From NCBI GenBank assembly GCA_016125385.1, contig WGLV01000019.1:56236-120235 (forward strand): a DNA stretch of 64,000 nucleotides, read 5' to 3'. This DNA is from a bacterium. GTDB lineage: Bacteria; Hinthialibacterota; Hinthialibacteria; Hinthialibacterales; Hinthialibacteraceae. A program made the position numbers and the translations under genes. Below are positions 16,405 to 25,529 of the stretch, piece by piece. The notes beneath the pieces were generated by a model that saw only the letters and a list, made by a program, of their open reading frames with translations, made no database searches and was not told the origin of the DNA. Positions within the stretch are counted from its first letter, which is position 1. Every line of letters starts with the position of its first letter.

Positions 16405-18771
16405 TCATTCTCTTATACGGGGCTTATTGTATAAAAAAAACATCAACATGACCATGAATCCACATAAGGAAACCACGCCGCCAGTCCAAAAAATTCCGTG
16501 GCTGAAATAAAAATCCACATGATGCCGCCCCGCCGGAACCCGGGCTGAAAGCCAGACGCCGTCATACGCGGCGGTATCCAGATCGTCGCCGTCGAGCCTC
16601 ACCCGCCAACCGGGATACCAGGTTTGTTTTATGATGACAATATCATCAACCGGCGTTTCACATTCCAGAGAGATGGACTCAGGCGTACCGGCGGTTCGCG
16701 ATATCGATTCAGCGGAGCCGGACGACGCAAAGCGATATAAATCAAACGGATGGCGCACCCGATACACATTGACTGAGGCGGAGCCATCATCCCACGCCGG
16801 TTCGAATCCCTCTCCAGGGTTGTGAGAAGACGCCACCGCATTAATCCCCATCGCCGATAACGCGTCACCAGGAGGGACCTCAGGAAAGAACAGAAGACCG
16901 CCTTGCGGCGCGTCGAGCGGTTTTCCGTAGATGCGGTTCACGTAGCGCGCGTAGCTTGTCAGGATCAGCGGATCGTATCCACGCGCGGTTTTTAACCCGT
17001 AACGCATGGGCCGGTTGGGCCGCAACTCGGGAAAGCGGTCTATACCCGGGTATCCGATGGCGTCGTCGAGTTCAAGCACGCGGCCTTCACCAGCGGCGGA
17101 GCGGGCCGCCTCAAGAATGGGGCTGGCGGGGTAAAACGTCTTCATCCAACCATCGGCGGGCCTGGTTTCAATGAAGCGGCATGAGAAAAAAAGCAGATCG
17201 ACCATCAGCGCCGCCGCCGGCAACAAGCGCGCCCACCGCCAGCGCCTCGCCGCGCCCAGCGAGGCCCACCCCAGCGCCAGCCAGAGGCTCGCCAACCCCA
17301 GTGCGAACGCCATAAAAGAGTACCGCGCCGCGAACAACGACTCGGGCAGCCGGTCGCTGATGGCGTTGCGGTTGGCGGTCCAGAGCTGAAGTTCCATCAC
17401 CGTGCGGTCGACTTCCATCTCGCGCAGCCATTGCGTCAGCGCGGGCTTTGACGACAACACGATCACCCACGCCAGCGGCAGCAGCAATGAACCCGCCGAC
17501 GCCAGCTTGAGCGCGGCCGAGTCAGCCAGCGCGCGGCGGTCCGCGTCAAGCCAGCGCTTGAGTCCGATCGACGCGCAAACCGACGCTCCAATGATGAAAA
17601 TCAGCGCCAGACGGCCCGGCACGCGAAAGTAACTCCATCCCGGAAGACCGTAATACAAAATCGGGTAGAGCGGGTTATACGCCCCCAGCGCGAAAAACAG
17701 CCCCCCCGCGCCCGCCAGCAGAAAGAACCAGTCTTCACGCCCGCTCCAATAGGGGCGGTTGCTTTCGGCGCGACCGTTTTGAGGCGCAAAAACCATCGCC
17801 GCCAGAATCAGCGTCAACACGCCCGCGTACCCGCAGATTTCGTGGTATCCGGTGCGCGACAACCAGTATTGCGACTCACGGGCCTTCGCGGTGGGATCGC
17901 CGTAAAACAGCGGCGCGATATACGCGGGCAGAAACGACGGCGGCAACGAATCGCTGGTGGCGAAGGCGTAGTCGGCGCCGCCCGCGCGGCCCGCCGTGTG
18001 TTTTGAGAGTTGCAGCAATGGAATCAGCACCACCGCCGACAACGCCAGCGAAAAGGCGAGGCCCGCCGCCGTCCATAGCGGCCCCTGCAACGCGCTCATC
18101 ACGCGCCGCTCGGCCCTCCAGCGAAAGAACCCGAGCCACGCCGAGCGAAACAGGACAAGATAAAACACATAAAGCGGAATCTGGGTATGCCCCGCGAAGA
18201 ACATCATCGCCAGACAAAGTGAAAACGACGCCAACCGGCGCGGCGTCCAGTCGCTCCCGCGCCCCTGCGCCAGCAACACGAGAGGAATCCACGCGTAGGC
18301 GCGCACGTGAATCAGGTGTCCGTCATGGGCGTGGGTAATGAGAAAACCCGACCAGGCGTAAGCGGCCGCGCCCAGCGCCGCGCCCGCCCGGCTCCGCGTC
18401 AGCGAATACAGAAACGCGTACATCGCCAGACCGGCGGCGAGATGATGAGCAGCCAGCGACAGTGAAAAGGTCCATTCCACCGAAAAAAGCAGATTCAACA
18501 GGTTGAAGGGGTAAAAAAGCGAAGTCTGAATGTTGGCGGCGAAAGGCGCGCCGCAAAATACGTAGGGGTTCCATCCGGGAAAGCGCCCCCGGGCGAGTTC
18601 ATCCAGCGCGAAATGACGCCAGGGGACGAACTGGTTGATCAGGTCGCCGCCGCAGATCCATTCGCCCAACAGCCAGATTTTCCAGTGAAACGCCAGAATC
18701 GGCCCCGCGATCAGAAGTATCACGGGAGCGTGACGGCGAACTTCATCCTTTGTGAGACGAAAAAAAGTCAT
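16405..18771 (-). CDS. YfhO-family membrane protein
   Basis: A 788-residue polytopic protein of the YfhO family (GT-C fold, putative glycosyltransferase). The first extracytoplasmic loop has the family signature GGDLINQFVPWRHFA, then WNPYVFCGAPF and QTSLFYPFN. About a dozen helices follow, then a soluble region and the characteristic C-terminal WYPGWRVRLDG near residue 715, with a final membrane helix. It lacks the ILEI-like insertions of the 2486-6052 protein. Family members are linked to glycosylation of teichoic or lipoteichoic acids and other surface glycans. The actual substrate here is unknown. It is one of three YfhO paralogues in the window. Confidence 0.87.
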   Translation of the reverse strand: MTFFRLTKDEVRRHAPVILLIAGPILAFHWKIWLLGEWICGGDLINQFVPWRHFALDELARGRFPGWNPYVFCGAPFAANIQTSLFYPFNLLNLLFSVEWTFSLSLAAHHLAAGLAMYAFLYSLTRSRAGAALGAAAYAWSGFLITHAHDGHLIHVRAYAWIPLVLLAQGRGSDWTPRRLASFSLCLAMMFFAGHTQIPLYVFYLVLFRSAWLGFFRWRAERRVMSALQGPLWTAAGLAFSLALSAVVLIPLLQLSKHTAGRAGGADYAFATSDSLPPSFLPAYIAPLFYGDPTAKARESQYWLSRTGYHEICGYAGVLTLILAAMVFAPQNGRAESNRPYWSGREDWFFLLAGAGGLFFALGAYNPLYPILYYGLPGWSYFRVPGRLALIFIIGASVCASIGLKRWLDADRRALADSAALKLASAGSLLLPLAWVIVLSSKPALTQWLREMEVDRTVMELQLWTANRNAISDRLPESLFAARYSFMAFALGLASLWLALGWASLGAARRWRWARLLPAAALMVDLLFFSCRFIETRPADGWMKTFYPASPILEAARSAAGEGRVLELDDAIGYPGIDRFPELRPNRPMRYGLKTARGYDPLILTSYARYVNRIYGKPLDAPQGGLLFFPEVPPGDALSAMGINAVASSHNPGEGFEPAWDDGSASVNVYRVRHPFDLYRFASSGSAESISRTAGTPESISLECETPVDDIVIIKQTWYPGWRVRLDGDDLDTAAYDGVWLSARVPAGRHHVDFYFSHGIFWTGGVVSLCGFMVMLMFFLYNKPRIRE

Positions 18772-19186
18772 TGCTTTTGGATCTCATATCCACTCAAATC
18801 GAGCGGTCATCATCGTCCCGTCCGGCATGAACCTTGAGAACACGAATGGCAAAGAAAAGGGGAATCGTCATCGCATTCTACTTCAATCCATTCGCCAGTC
18901 TGACGGTGAATCAGCGGTCATGAACAAGGGCGGGGTCTCGCCCTCGGTCTTCAGAACCACGCGAAGTATAATACTATGTTTCAGGATGGACCGGGGCGCC
19001 ATGCGTGGTCCGGTCCACGGTTTCCCGCCTCCATTGCTCGCCACGCGGCGGCGCGGAAACGGTCCAGCCTCAAAATGCGCCAAAGAAACGGCATGCGGCG
19101 CGCGTTGTCTATCAGCCGGTTGAATTTCGAAGTCTTTGGCTGGAACCACGTTTAAACAACGCAATCTTACACTCTCGGGTGACGCT
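18772..19186. other. Intergenic region between divergent genes
   Basis: Separates the minus-strand YfhO gene from the plus-strand ptsN operon, so it should hold both promoters. A TATAAT at 18967-18972 is the best -10-like hexamer on the plus strand, but no convincing -35 stands 16-18 bp upstream. No RNA gene or credible small ORF was seen. Confidence 0.5.
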
Positions 19187-19663
19187 ATGAACTTAATGGA
19201 CTTAATCTCTCCGCGATGCATCAAGGCTCCTCTGCAAAGCACGAACAAAAAAGACGTGCTGGCCGAACTGGTCGACCTGCTGGTCACCACCAAGCGGCTT
19301 CCGCATCGCGACTCGATTTACGACGCGCTGATCGAGCGCGAAGAAGTGGGCAGCACCGGCATCGGCCACGGCGTCGCGCTGCCCCACGCCAAGTGCGCTG
19401 AAGTGAAAGAAATCTACATCGCCTGCGGCGTATCGCCCCAGGGCATCGACTTTGAAGCGCTCGACAGCGAACCGGTTTATATCTTCTTTCTGATTCTGGC
19501 GCCGCGTTCCGCGCCCGGTCAGCACTTGAAGGTGATGTCGCTGTTGACGCGCTTTTTGAGCCGCGCCTCCGCTCGGGAAGAGCTGATGCAGGCGAAGGAC
19601 GCCGACGAAATCTACGCGGTGCTCCACAAAATCAGCGAGAATCAAACGATCGGATCGAAATGA
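19187..19663 (+). CDS. ptsN: PTS EIIA-type regulatory protein (PtsN-like)
   Basis: A 158-residue protein of the fructose/nitrogen EIIA fold. The phosphorylated histidine lies in GVALPHAKC, about residue 63, and the STGIGHG segment before it is typical. It receives phosphate from HPr and acts as a regulator rather than a sugar transporter when no EIIB/EIIC is present. The ATG at 19187 was chosen over a longer frame because homology starts at MDLISP; the ATG at 19196 is also possible. Its stop overlaps the hprK start by 4 bp, so it is the first gene of a ptsN-hprK-ptsH-ptsI operon. Confidence 0.9.
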   Translation: MNLMDLISPRCIKAPLQSTNKKDVLAELVDLLVTTKRLPHRDSIYDALIEREEVGSTGIGHGVALPHAKCAEVKEIYIACGVSPQGIDFEALDSEPVYIFFLILAPRSAPGQHLKVMSLLTRFLSRASAREELMQAKDADEIYAVLHKISENQTIGSK

Positions 19664-20625
19664 GCGACCGCGTATTGACCCCCAGCCCCATCCCGGTGCG
19701 CCGCATTCTCGAGCGCGCCGACCTCGAGCTCTCCGTCGCCGCCGGCGAAAGCGGGCTCGATCGCGTCATCATCCGCGCGGAAATCAACCGTCCCGCGCTC
19801 GAGCTGTCAGGCTTTTTCGACAAATGGCAGCCCGAGCGGGTGCAGATTCTCGGCTCGGGGGAAATCGCGTTCATCGAAACCCGGCTGGCGCAGGGCGACC
19901 GAAGCGTGATGAACAATCTCGACCGCATTTTCGGTTCGCATCCACCCTGCGTGGTGGTCACCAACGATGCGGAAATTCCGAAAGAAATTTTTGACCTGGC
20001 CGAACGCCACAAACTCTCCGTGTTCCGCACGAAACACCACTCGACCAGTTTCACCAAACGGCTGTGGGACCACCTCAACGTCGAACTGAGCCCCTACGTG
20101 GTGAAACGCGGCGTTCTGATGGACATCTTCAACGTCGGCGTGTTGATCACCGGCCCCAGCTCGATCGGCAAGAGCGAGTGCGCGCTCGATCTGCTGGCCA
20201 AAGGTCATACCTTCGTCGCCGACGATCTGATTCTGATTCGCGCCAGCCAGTTCTCTCACCTGCAGGGAACCGGCAAAGCGCCCGTTCCCTATCATATGGA
20301 GGTTCGCGGCATCGGCATCATCGACATCAGCCGCATGTACGGCCCCCGCGCCGTCCGGCTGTTTAAAAACGTCGACATGGTCGCCAACCTCGAAGACTGG
20401 GACGCGGGCAAGGAATACGAACGGCTGGGGATGGAAAGCAAGACCACGAAGATACTGGGCGTCGAGGTTCCCCTGTACAACCTGCCGGTCAAGCCGGGCC
20501 GCAACATCGGCACCATCGTCGAAGTCGCCGTGCTTGACAAAAAACTCAAGCAGACCGGCGTGTACATGGCGCGGGAATTCGATGAAAAACTGATACAGAT
20601 TATGCGCAAAGCGGAAGGTCACTGA
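19660..20625 (+). CDS. hprK: HPr kinase/phosphorylase, variant active site
   Basis: A 321-residue HPrK/P homologue, which phosphorylates and dephosphorylates the regulatory serine of HPr. N-terminal domain about residues 1-135; C-terminal kinase domain with P-loop GPSSIGKSECALDLL near residue 166, the VADDLI aspartate pair, and the MEVRGIGIIDISRMYG signature. Two positions differ from the usual pattern: the histidine of the typical HGVLVDV motif just before the P-loop is arginine here (KRGVLMDI), and the P-loop starts GPSS rather than GDSG. The next gene encodes HPr with an intact serine site, so the substrate is present. Overlaps ptsN by 4 bp. Confidence 0.92.
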   Translation: MSDRVLTPSPIPVRRILERADLELSVAAGESGLDRVIIRAEINRPALELSGFFDKWQPERVQILGSGEIAFIETRLAQGDRSVMNNLDRIFGSHPPCVVVTNDAEIPKEIFDLAERHKLSVFRTKHHSTSFTKRLWDHLNVELSPYVVKRGVLMDIFNVGVLITGPSSIGKSECALDLLAKGHTFVADDLILIRASQFSHLQGTGKAPVPYHMEVRGIGIIDISRMYGPRAVRLFKNVDMVANLEDWDAGKEYERLGMESKTTKILGVEVPLYNLPVKPGRNIGTIVEVAVLDKKLKQTGVYMAREFDEKLIQIMRKAEGH

Positions 20626-20629
20626 TCGC

Positions 20630-20911
20630 ATGTCGAAGCCCGGATTCAGCGAAGGCCGTTTCATCATCCAGAACGAACTGGGACTGCACGCGCGGCCCGC
20701 CATGCTGTTGGTGCAATCGATCAACCGGCTGCAATGCAACGTGCTGATCGAAAAAGAAGGGCTCGTCGCCGACGCCAAGAGCATCATGGGCGTCTTGACG
20801 CTGGCGGCCGAGCAGGGAAGCGAACTCATCGTCCGGGCCGACGGACCGGACGCCGAACAGGCGGTTGAGGCGATTGGAAAACTCATCAGCGAAAAATTCG
20901 GTGAGGATTGA
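20630..20911 (+). CDS. ptsH: Phosphocarrier protein HPr
   Basis: A 93-residue HPr. The EI-phosphorylated histidine is in GLHARPAMLL (about residue 21) and the HPrK target serine in ADAKSIMGVLTLAA (about residue 52); both are intact. It starts 4 bp after hprK, and its last codons overlap the GTG start of ptsI. It therefore links EI to the EIIA protein and to HPrK in the same operon. Confidence 0.96.
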   Translation: MSKPGFSEGRFIIQNELGLHARPAMLLVQSINRLQCNVLIEKEGLVADAKSIMGVLTLAAEQGSELIVRADGPDAEQAVEAIGKLISEKFGED

Positions 20912-22682
20912 ACTCGAGGGCGTAGGCGTGTCGTCCGGCGTCGCCATCGGACGCGTGCGCCTGTTTCAGGTATCCAACCTCGACGTAGGCGAGTCGGTCG
21001 TCCTTGAAAACAACGTCGATAGCGAAGTCGAACGCTTCGCGGACGCCCTCGAACAGACGCGCGAACAGATCAAGGACCTCGGCCAGCGCGTCAAAGAGCG
21101 CGGCGAAGACAAATCGCTCTTCGAAGTGCTCAGCATGCACCTCATGCTGCTCGAAGACCGCATGATCGTCGAGCGCGTCAAGGAACTGATTCAGGAAAAC
21201 CGGTACGGCGCCGAGTACGCCCTTTCGTGCGTGGTGAAAGAAGCCGAAGAACGCTACGCCGACCTGCCCGACCTGTTCCGCGAACGCTTCAAAGACGTCG
21301 AAGACATCTGCCGCCGGGTGATGAACAACCTGCGCGGCGTCCACACCCAGTCGCTGGAAAACCTCGACGAAGAGTCGGTGATCGTGGCGCGCGAGCTCGC
21401 CCCATCCGACACCGCCTCGATGCGCGCCGACACCGTGCTGGGCTTCGTCACCGAAGCGGGCGGCAAGACGTCTCATACCGCCATTCTGGCGCGCGCGAGA
21501 GAGATTCCCGCCGTGGTCGGCGTATCGGACGTCTCGCGTTTCGTGCAGGAAAACGAGCTCATCATCGTCGACGGTGAAACCGGCAAGGTCATTATTTCGC
21601 CCAATCAGGACGACCTGCGCGCCATGCACGCCAAGCAGGACAAACAGCGCGTGCGCCAGTCGCGCCTGCTCTCCATCCGCGATCTCGAGTCGGTTACGCT
21701 CGACGGCCACGTCATCGACCTCGCGGCCAACATCGAGTTCGCCAGCGAAGTAGAGACCATCGAAAAATACGGCGCGTCGGGCGTCGGGCTGTTCCGCACC
21801 GAGTTTCTCTTTCTCAACCGCGTCACCATCCCCACCGAAGAAGAACAGTTTCAGAGTTATAACCAGGTGGCCGAACGGCTGGCGCCCAAACCGGTCGTGA
21901 TCCGCACGCTCGACATCGGCGGCGACAAGTTCGCCCATTCGCTCAACACGCCGCACGAGCTCAACCCCTACCTGGGCTGCCGCGCCATCCGTTTTTCATT
22001 TGAAAACCGTGAAATCTTCCGGACTCAGCTGCGGGCCATTCTGCGCGCCAGCGTTCATAAAAACATCAGCGTGATGTACCCGCTGATCTCAGGCATCGGC
22101 GAGCTGACGCTGGCCAACGAGGTTCTCGAATCGCTGAAAGACGAGCTTCGAAAAGAAGGCAAACCTTTTAATGAAGACATTCCCGTCGGCGCGATGATCG
22201 AGGTGCCTTCGGCGGTTCTGATCGCGCCCGACCTGGCCGAGATTCTCGATTTTTTCAGCGTCGGCACCAACGACCTGATTCAGTACACGCTCGCCGTCGA
22301 TCGCGGCAATCAGAAGATCGCCCGGTTGTACGAGCCGCTTCACCCCGCCGTGTTGCGTATGATCGCGATGGTGGCCGACGCGGGCCGTCACGCCGCCATT
22401 CCGGTCGAGGTTTGCGGCGAGATGGCCAGCGACCCGCTGTGCGCGCTGGTTCTGCTGGCGCTGGGGGTCGAGCGCCTGTCGATGGCGCCGTACGCCATCC
22501 CCACCGTGAAAGAGATCGTTCGATCGATCAAGCTGGTTACTCTGCGTGAATTCGGCGTCAAAGTGCTTGAACAGCATCGCGGCGCTCACATCAAAACCAT
22601 GCTGGTCGACGCGCTGCCCGAACTGCTCGAAGGCCGCGGTGACCTCATCCAGCAGATCCATGAGTCAAGCCTGCTTGCATGA
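20901..22682 (+). CDS. ptsI: PTS enzyme I (phosphoenolpyruvate-protein phosphotransferase)
   Basis: A 593-residue EI, which takes phosphate from PEP and passes it to HPr. Starts MRIELEGVGVSSGVAIG. The phosphohistidine motif GGKTSHTAILAR is near residue 190. The PEP-binding barrel shows GVGLFRTEFLFLN, RTLDIGGDK, NPYLGCRAIR, FSVGTNDLIQYTLAVDR and the catalytic cysteine in VEVCGEMASDP. The GTG at 20901 was preferred because homology begins there; it overlaps ptsH by 11 bp. An in-frame TTG at 20865 would give a longer, unsupported N-terminus. No sugar-specific EIIB/EIIC gene follows. Confidence 0.95.
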   Translation: MRIELEGVGVSSGVAIGRVRLFQVSNLDVGESVVLENNVDSEVERFADALEQTREQIKDLGQRVKERGEDKSLFEVLSMHLMLLEDRMIVERVKELIQENRYGAEYALSCVVKEAEERYADLPDLFRERFKDVEDICRRVMNNLRGVHTQSLENLDEESVIVARELAPSDTASMRADTVLGFVTEAGGKTSHTAILARAREIPAVVGVSDVSRFVQENELIIVDGETGKVIISPNQDDLRAMHAKQDKQRVRQSRLLSIRDLESVTLDGHVIDLAANIEFASEVETIEKYGASGVGLFRTEFLFLNRVTIPTEEEQFQSYNQVAERLAPKPVVIRTLDIGGDKFAHSLNTPHELNPYLGCRAIRFSFENREIFRTQLRAILRASVHKNISVMYPLISGIGELTLANEVLESLKDELRKEGKPFNEDIPVGAMIEVPSAVLIAPDLAEILDFFSVGTNDLIQYTLAVDRGNQKIARLYEPLHPAVLRMIAMVADAGRHAAIPVEVCGEMASDPLCALVLLALGVERLSMAPYAIPTVKEIVRSIKLVTLREFGVKVLEQHRGAHIKTMLVDALPELLEGRGDLIQQIHESSLLA

Positions 22683-22959
22683 ACATAGTGAAGGCGTGGT
22701 GATTCACCTGCGCGTCACGCCGCGTGCGTCCCAGTCAAAAATACACGGCGTGGTGGGCGATGAACTCAAGGTATCGCTGCATGCGCCGCCCGCCGACGGT
22801 CAAGCCAACGCGGAATTGATCGCCCTGCTTTCAAAAACTCTCAACATCGCCCGGTCCAATATCGAAATCATTCGCGGCGAAACCGGACGCAACAAAAGCG
22901 TACTGATCCGGGGGGGCAGGATGGAACAAGTCAGACATTCGTTGCATATTCAGTCATGA
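22660..22959 (+). CDS. UPF0235/DUF167 family protein (YggU-like)
   Basis: A 99-residue protein with the DUF167 pattern: VIHLRVTPRASQSKI, VSLHAPPADGQANAELIALLSK, and RGETGRNKSVLI. The family is widespread and small, and has no established biochemical function. Its ATG at 22660 lies inside the ptsI 3' end (23-bp overlap), so it is probably the last gene of the PTS operon. A longer frame upstream is only an overlap with ptsI. Confidence 0.88.
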   Translation: MSQACLHEHSEGVVIHLRVTPRASQSKIHGVVGDELKVSLHAPPADGQANAELIALLSKTLNIARSNIEIIRGETGRNKSVLIRGGRMEQVRHSLHIQS

Positions 22960-23496
22960 TCGCATTGGAAAGATGCAACCCGTTTTTTAATATTGCTCCC
23001 CTTCTATACAACCATGCGATTGGGCTCTCCAGACAGACACGCTGAATCACCGCCAATTTTACCTGCATACCGCCCGCCGATCGATTTTTGATTTTCAATA
23101 TTGTAAGTTATGTCAAACAAATTCAGCCCATTGAATGGACTGTTTTTCACTCGCCGCTTTGCCTGCCTCCGCTTGCCGTAGATAAAAAGCTGGCCGCTTA
23201 GAATTGAATCCCGCCGTATGAGAGTTATACTCTGTTGCTGGCTGAAAACGCCATCCGCCGCGATATTTCTCGCGTTTTCGCTCCAACAGAGCGTTCAACC
23301 GGAAAGTAGACGCCGTTGAATCGCGATTCATCATCGACGCCGAAACCAGGTTTTCTTCTTTGAATCAGCATCGGTTTCTTTCTGCATCAACGACACTTCA
23401 TCTCAACCAGTGAAACTCACACGCGGCGCCGCACTCTGACGTCTGCGGCCCGCTCAATCCCGATCCCCGCGAGGGTCAAAAGACAGGAGCGCCATA
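22960..23496. other. Intergenic region, no gene recognised
   Basis: About 540 bp between the DUF167 gene and the DUF4914 gene. A 73-codon minus-strand frame here has no family resemblance and no good ribosome site. An AGGAG at 23485-23489 serves the following gene. No RNA structure, repeat-family copy or clear terminator was seen. Confidence 0.5.
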
Positions 23497-25380
23497 GTGA
23501 CAATCAAAGCGCCAAGCGTCATCGAGCGATTCTCTCTGCCCAACGAGTTGAGAGAGTTACTGGAAAACGCCCCGAGTTTGGTGATCCCCACCGGACGCGA
23601 CCACCTCATCGAATTGTCGATGGGCGGTAAGACCGACCTGTATGAAGTCGCATACGACACGCCCAATCAGGGTATGGTGACGGAAGCGGAAGTGGTCCGC
23701 TGCAAGAATGGAGTCGCCGTCAATTACACCGACCCCTATATGCGGCGCCGCGACCCCGACTGCATGGTGATCGCCGATCACGACCCCTCGGATAAAACGC
23801 GGTTTGAAGAACGCTTCGGCCGCCCGTTCGACCGCATGCGCGGCGAAGTGCTGGAATGGCTGAGCCAGCAGGATCTGATGCTGTTGCCCTTCAAGGCGGG
23901 CCATGACGATCTCGGCTACGAAGCGCTGCTGGTCGCGCCGGTTAACGCGGCGTTTTTCGCGACCGCGCTGGCCGACCTGCAGGGCATGATCGCCCCCGGC
24001 GACCTGCCCGAGACGTTCAAGCCGCGCGCCATCATCTACCTCGCGCCGCCCTTCCGTCATACGCACTGCGAAGGCCGCCAGGTGGTGGTTCACAATCGCG
24101 GCCACGAGATTCACGAAGTCTATTCACTCAACCTCTACCCCGGCCCCAGCGCCAAAAAAGGCGTGTACGGCATTCTGCTTTCCATCGGCGAGTCGGAAGG
24201 CTGGGTCACAGCGCACAGCTCCACCGTTCAGGTGGTGACGCCGTATGACAACATCATTACCATCATGCACGAGGGCGCCAGCGGCAGCGGCAAGAGCGAG
24301 ATGCTCGAACACGTCCACCGTGAAGCCGACGGCCGCCTCTTGCTGGGCTCGAACGTGGTGAGCGGAGAGCGCCGCCATCTCTCGATGGGCCAGACCTGCG
24401 CCCTCCACCCCGTCACCGACGACATGGCGCTGTGTCACCCCACCCTGCAGCACGGTCAGAAGCTGGTGGTCACCGACGCGGAGAACGGCTGGTTTCTTCG
24501 CATCAATCACATCGATAAGTACGGAACCGATCCCGATTACGAATCGCTCACCATTCATCCCAAACAGCCGGTGCTGTTTCTCAACATTCAAGCCGTGCCC
24601 GGCGCGACCTGCCTGATCTGGGAGCATACCGAAGACTCGCCCGGCGTACCTTGCCCCAACCCGCGCGTCATCATCTCGCGCAGTATGATTCCCAACGTCG
24701 TCGACGAGCCGGTTGAAGTGGACGTACGCAGTTTTGGAATCCGCACTCCGCCCTGCACCAAAAAATCGCCATCGTACGGCATCTTCGGCCTGCTGCATTA
24801 CATTCCGCCGTCTCTGGCGTGGTTGTGGCGCATGGTGGCCCCGCGCGGGCACGCCAATCCCAGCATCACCGATTCGGAAGGCATGAGCAGCGAGGGCGTC
24901 GGCTCGTACTGGCCGTTCGCCACCGGCCGCCGCGTCGATCAGGCTAACCTGCTTCTCGAACAGATTCTCTCGACGCCCGACACGCGCTACACCATCACGC
25001 CCAACCAGCACGTCGGCGCGTGGAAGGTGGGCTTCATGCCGCAGTGGCTGGCGCGTGAATACATGGCCCGCCGCGGCGGCGCCCGCTTCCGCCCCGATCA
25101 GCTCAAGCCCGCGCGCTGCCCGCTGCTGGGCTGGACGCTCAGCTCGATGCAGATCGAAGGCACGCAGATCTCTCACTGGTTTTTGCAGGTCGAAACCCAG
25201 CCTGAAGTCGGCCTCAAAGGCTATGACGCCGGCGCGGCGAAGCTGGCTGAATTTTTCCGTCAGGAACTCGGCCCCTATCTGGAAGAACCTGACCTGCACC
25301 CCACAGGCCGCCAGATCATCGAATGCTTCATGCAGGGCGGCAAACTCAGCGATTACGCCGCGCTGATTCCGCAGGCGTAA
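23497..25380 (+). CDS. DUF4914-family, PEPCK-like nucleotide-binding protein
   Basis: A 627-residue protein starting at a GTG with AGGAG seven bases upstream. The most telling motif is a P-loop, EGASGSGKSEML, near residue 265, in the style of the PEPCK/HPr-kinase kinase fold. Conserved-looking stretches include IYLAPPFRHTHCEGR, NRGHEIHEVYSLNLYPGPSAKKG and CPNPRVIISRSMIP. Overall it matches my memory of the uncharacterised DUF4914 family, which is distantly PEP-carboxykinase-like. The reaction is unknown; ATP- or GTP-dependent chemistry on a small carboxylate is one possibility. A strong terminator follows at 25408-25436, so it is probably monocistronic. Confidence 0.8.
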   Translation: MTIKAPSVIERFSLPNELRELLENAPSLVIPTGRDHLIELSMGGKTDLYEVAYDTPNQGMVTEAEVVRCKNGVAVNYTDPYMRRRDPDCMVIADHDPSDKTRFEERFGRPFDRMRGEVLEWLSQQDLMLLPFKAGHDDLGYEALLVAPVNAAFFATALADLQGMIAPGDLPETFKPRAIIYLAPPFRHTHCEGRQVVVHNRGHEIHEVYSLNLYPGPSAKKGVYGILLSIGESEGWVTAHSSTVQVVTPYDNIITIMHEGASGSGKSEMLEHVHREADGRLLLGSNVVSGERRHLSMGQTCALHPVTDDMALCHPTLQHGQKLVVTDAENGWFLRINHIDKYGTDPDYESLTIHPKQPVLFLNIQAVPGATCLIWEHTEDSPGVPCPNPRVIISRSMIPNVVDEPVEVDVRSFGIRTPPCTKKSPSYGIFGLLHYIPPSLAWLWRMVAPRGHANPSITDSEGMSSEGVGSYWPFATGRRVDQANLLLEQILSTPDTRYTITPNQHVGAWKVGFMPQWLAREYMARRGGARFRPDQLKPARCPLLGWTLSSMQIEGTQISHWFLQVETQPEVGLKGYDAGAAKLAEFFRQELGPYLEEPDLHPTGRQIIECFMQGGKLSDYAALIPQA

Positions 25381-25407
25381 CGCCGTTTCACATACCTGAA
25401 CTGAAAA

Positions 25408-25436
25408 ACGGGGACCGCAGTGGTCCCCGTTTTTTT
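25408..25436 (+). terminator. Rho-independent terminator after the DUF4914 gene
   Basis: Perfect 9-bp stem ACGGGGACC / GGTCCCCGT with loop GCAGT, preceded by an A run and followed by seven T. It lies 28 bp after the stop codon of the DUF4914 gene. Confidence 0.92.
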
Positions 25437-25529
25437 GTGTTGTAACGCCCTGAATCCGATTCATTCACTATATTCTGAAAAACTTATCTCGATCCCGCCC
25501 ACGTCAGCGAGCAACGGGCGCGCTTTAAT

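Noticed and set aside
16795..16822. GGTTCGAATCC-like sequence resembling a tRNA T-arm
   Set aside because: It lies inside the YfhO coding sequence, the T-stem does not pair, and no acceptor or anticodon stem is nearby.
23113..23334. 73-codon minus-strand frame in the gap before DUF4914
   Set aside because: No family resemblance and no adequate ribosome site.
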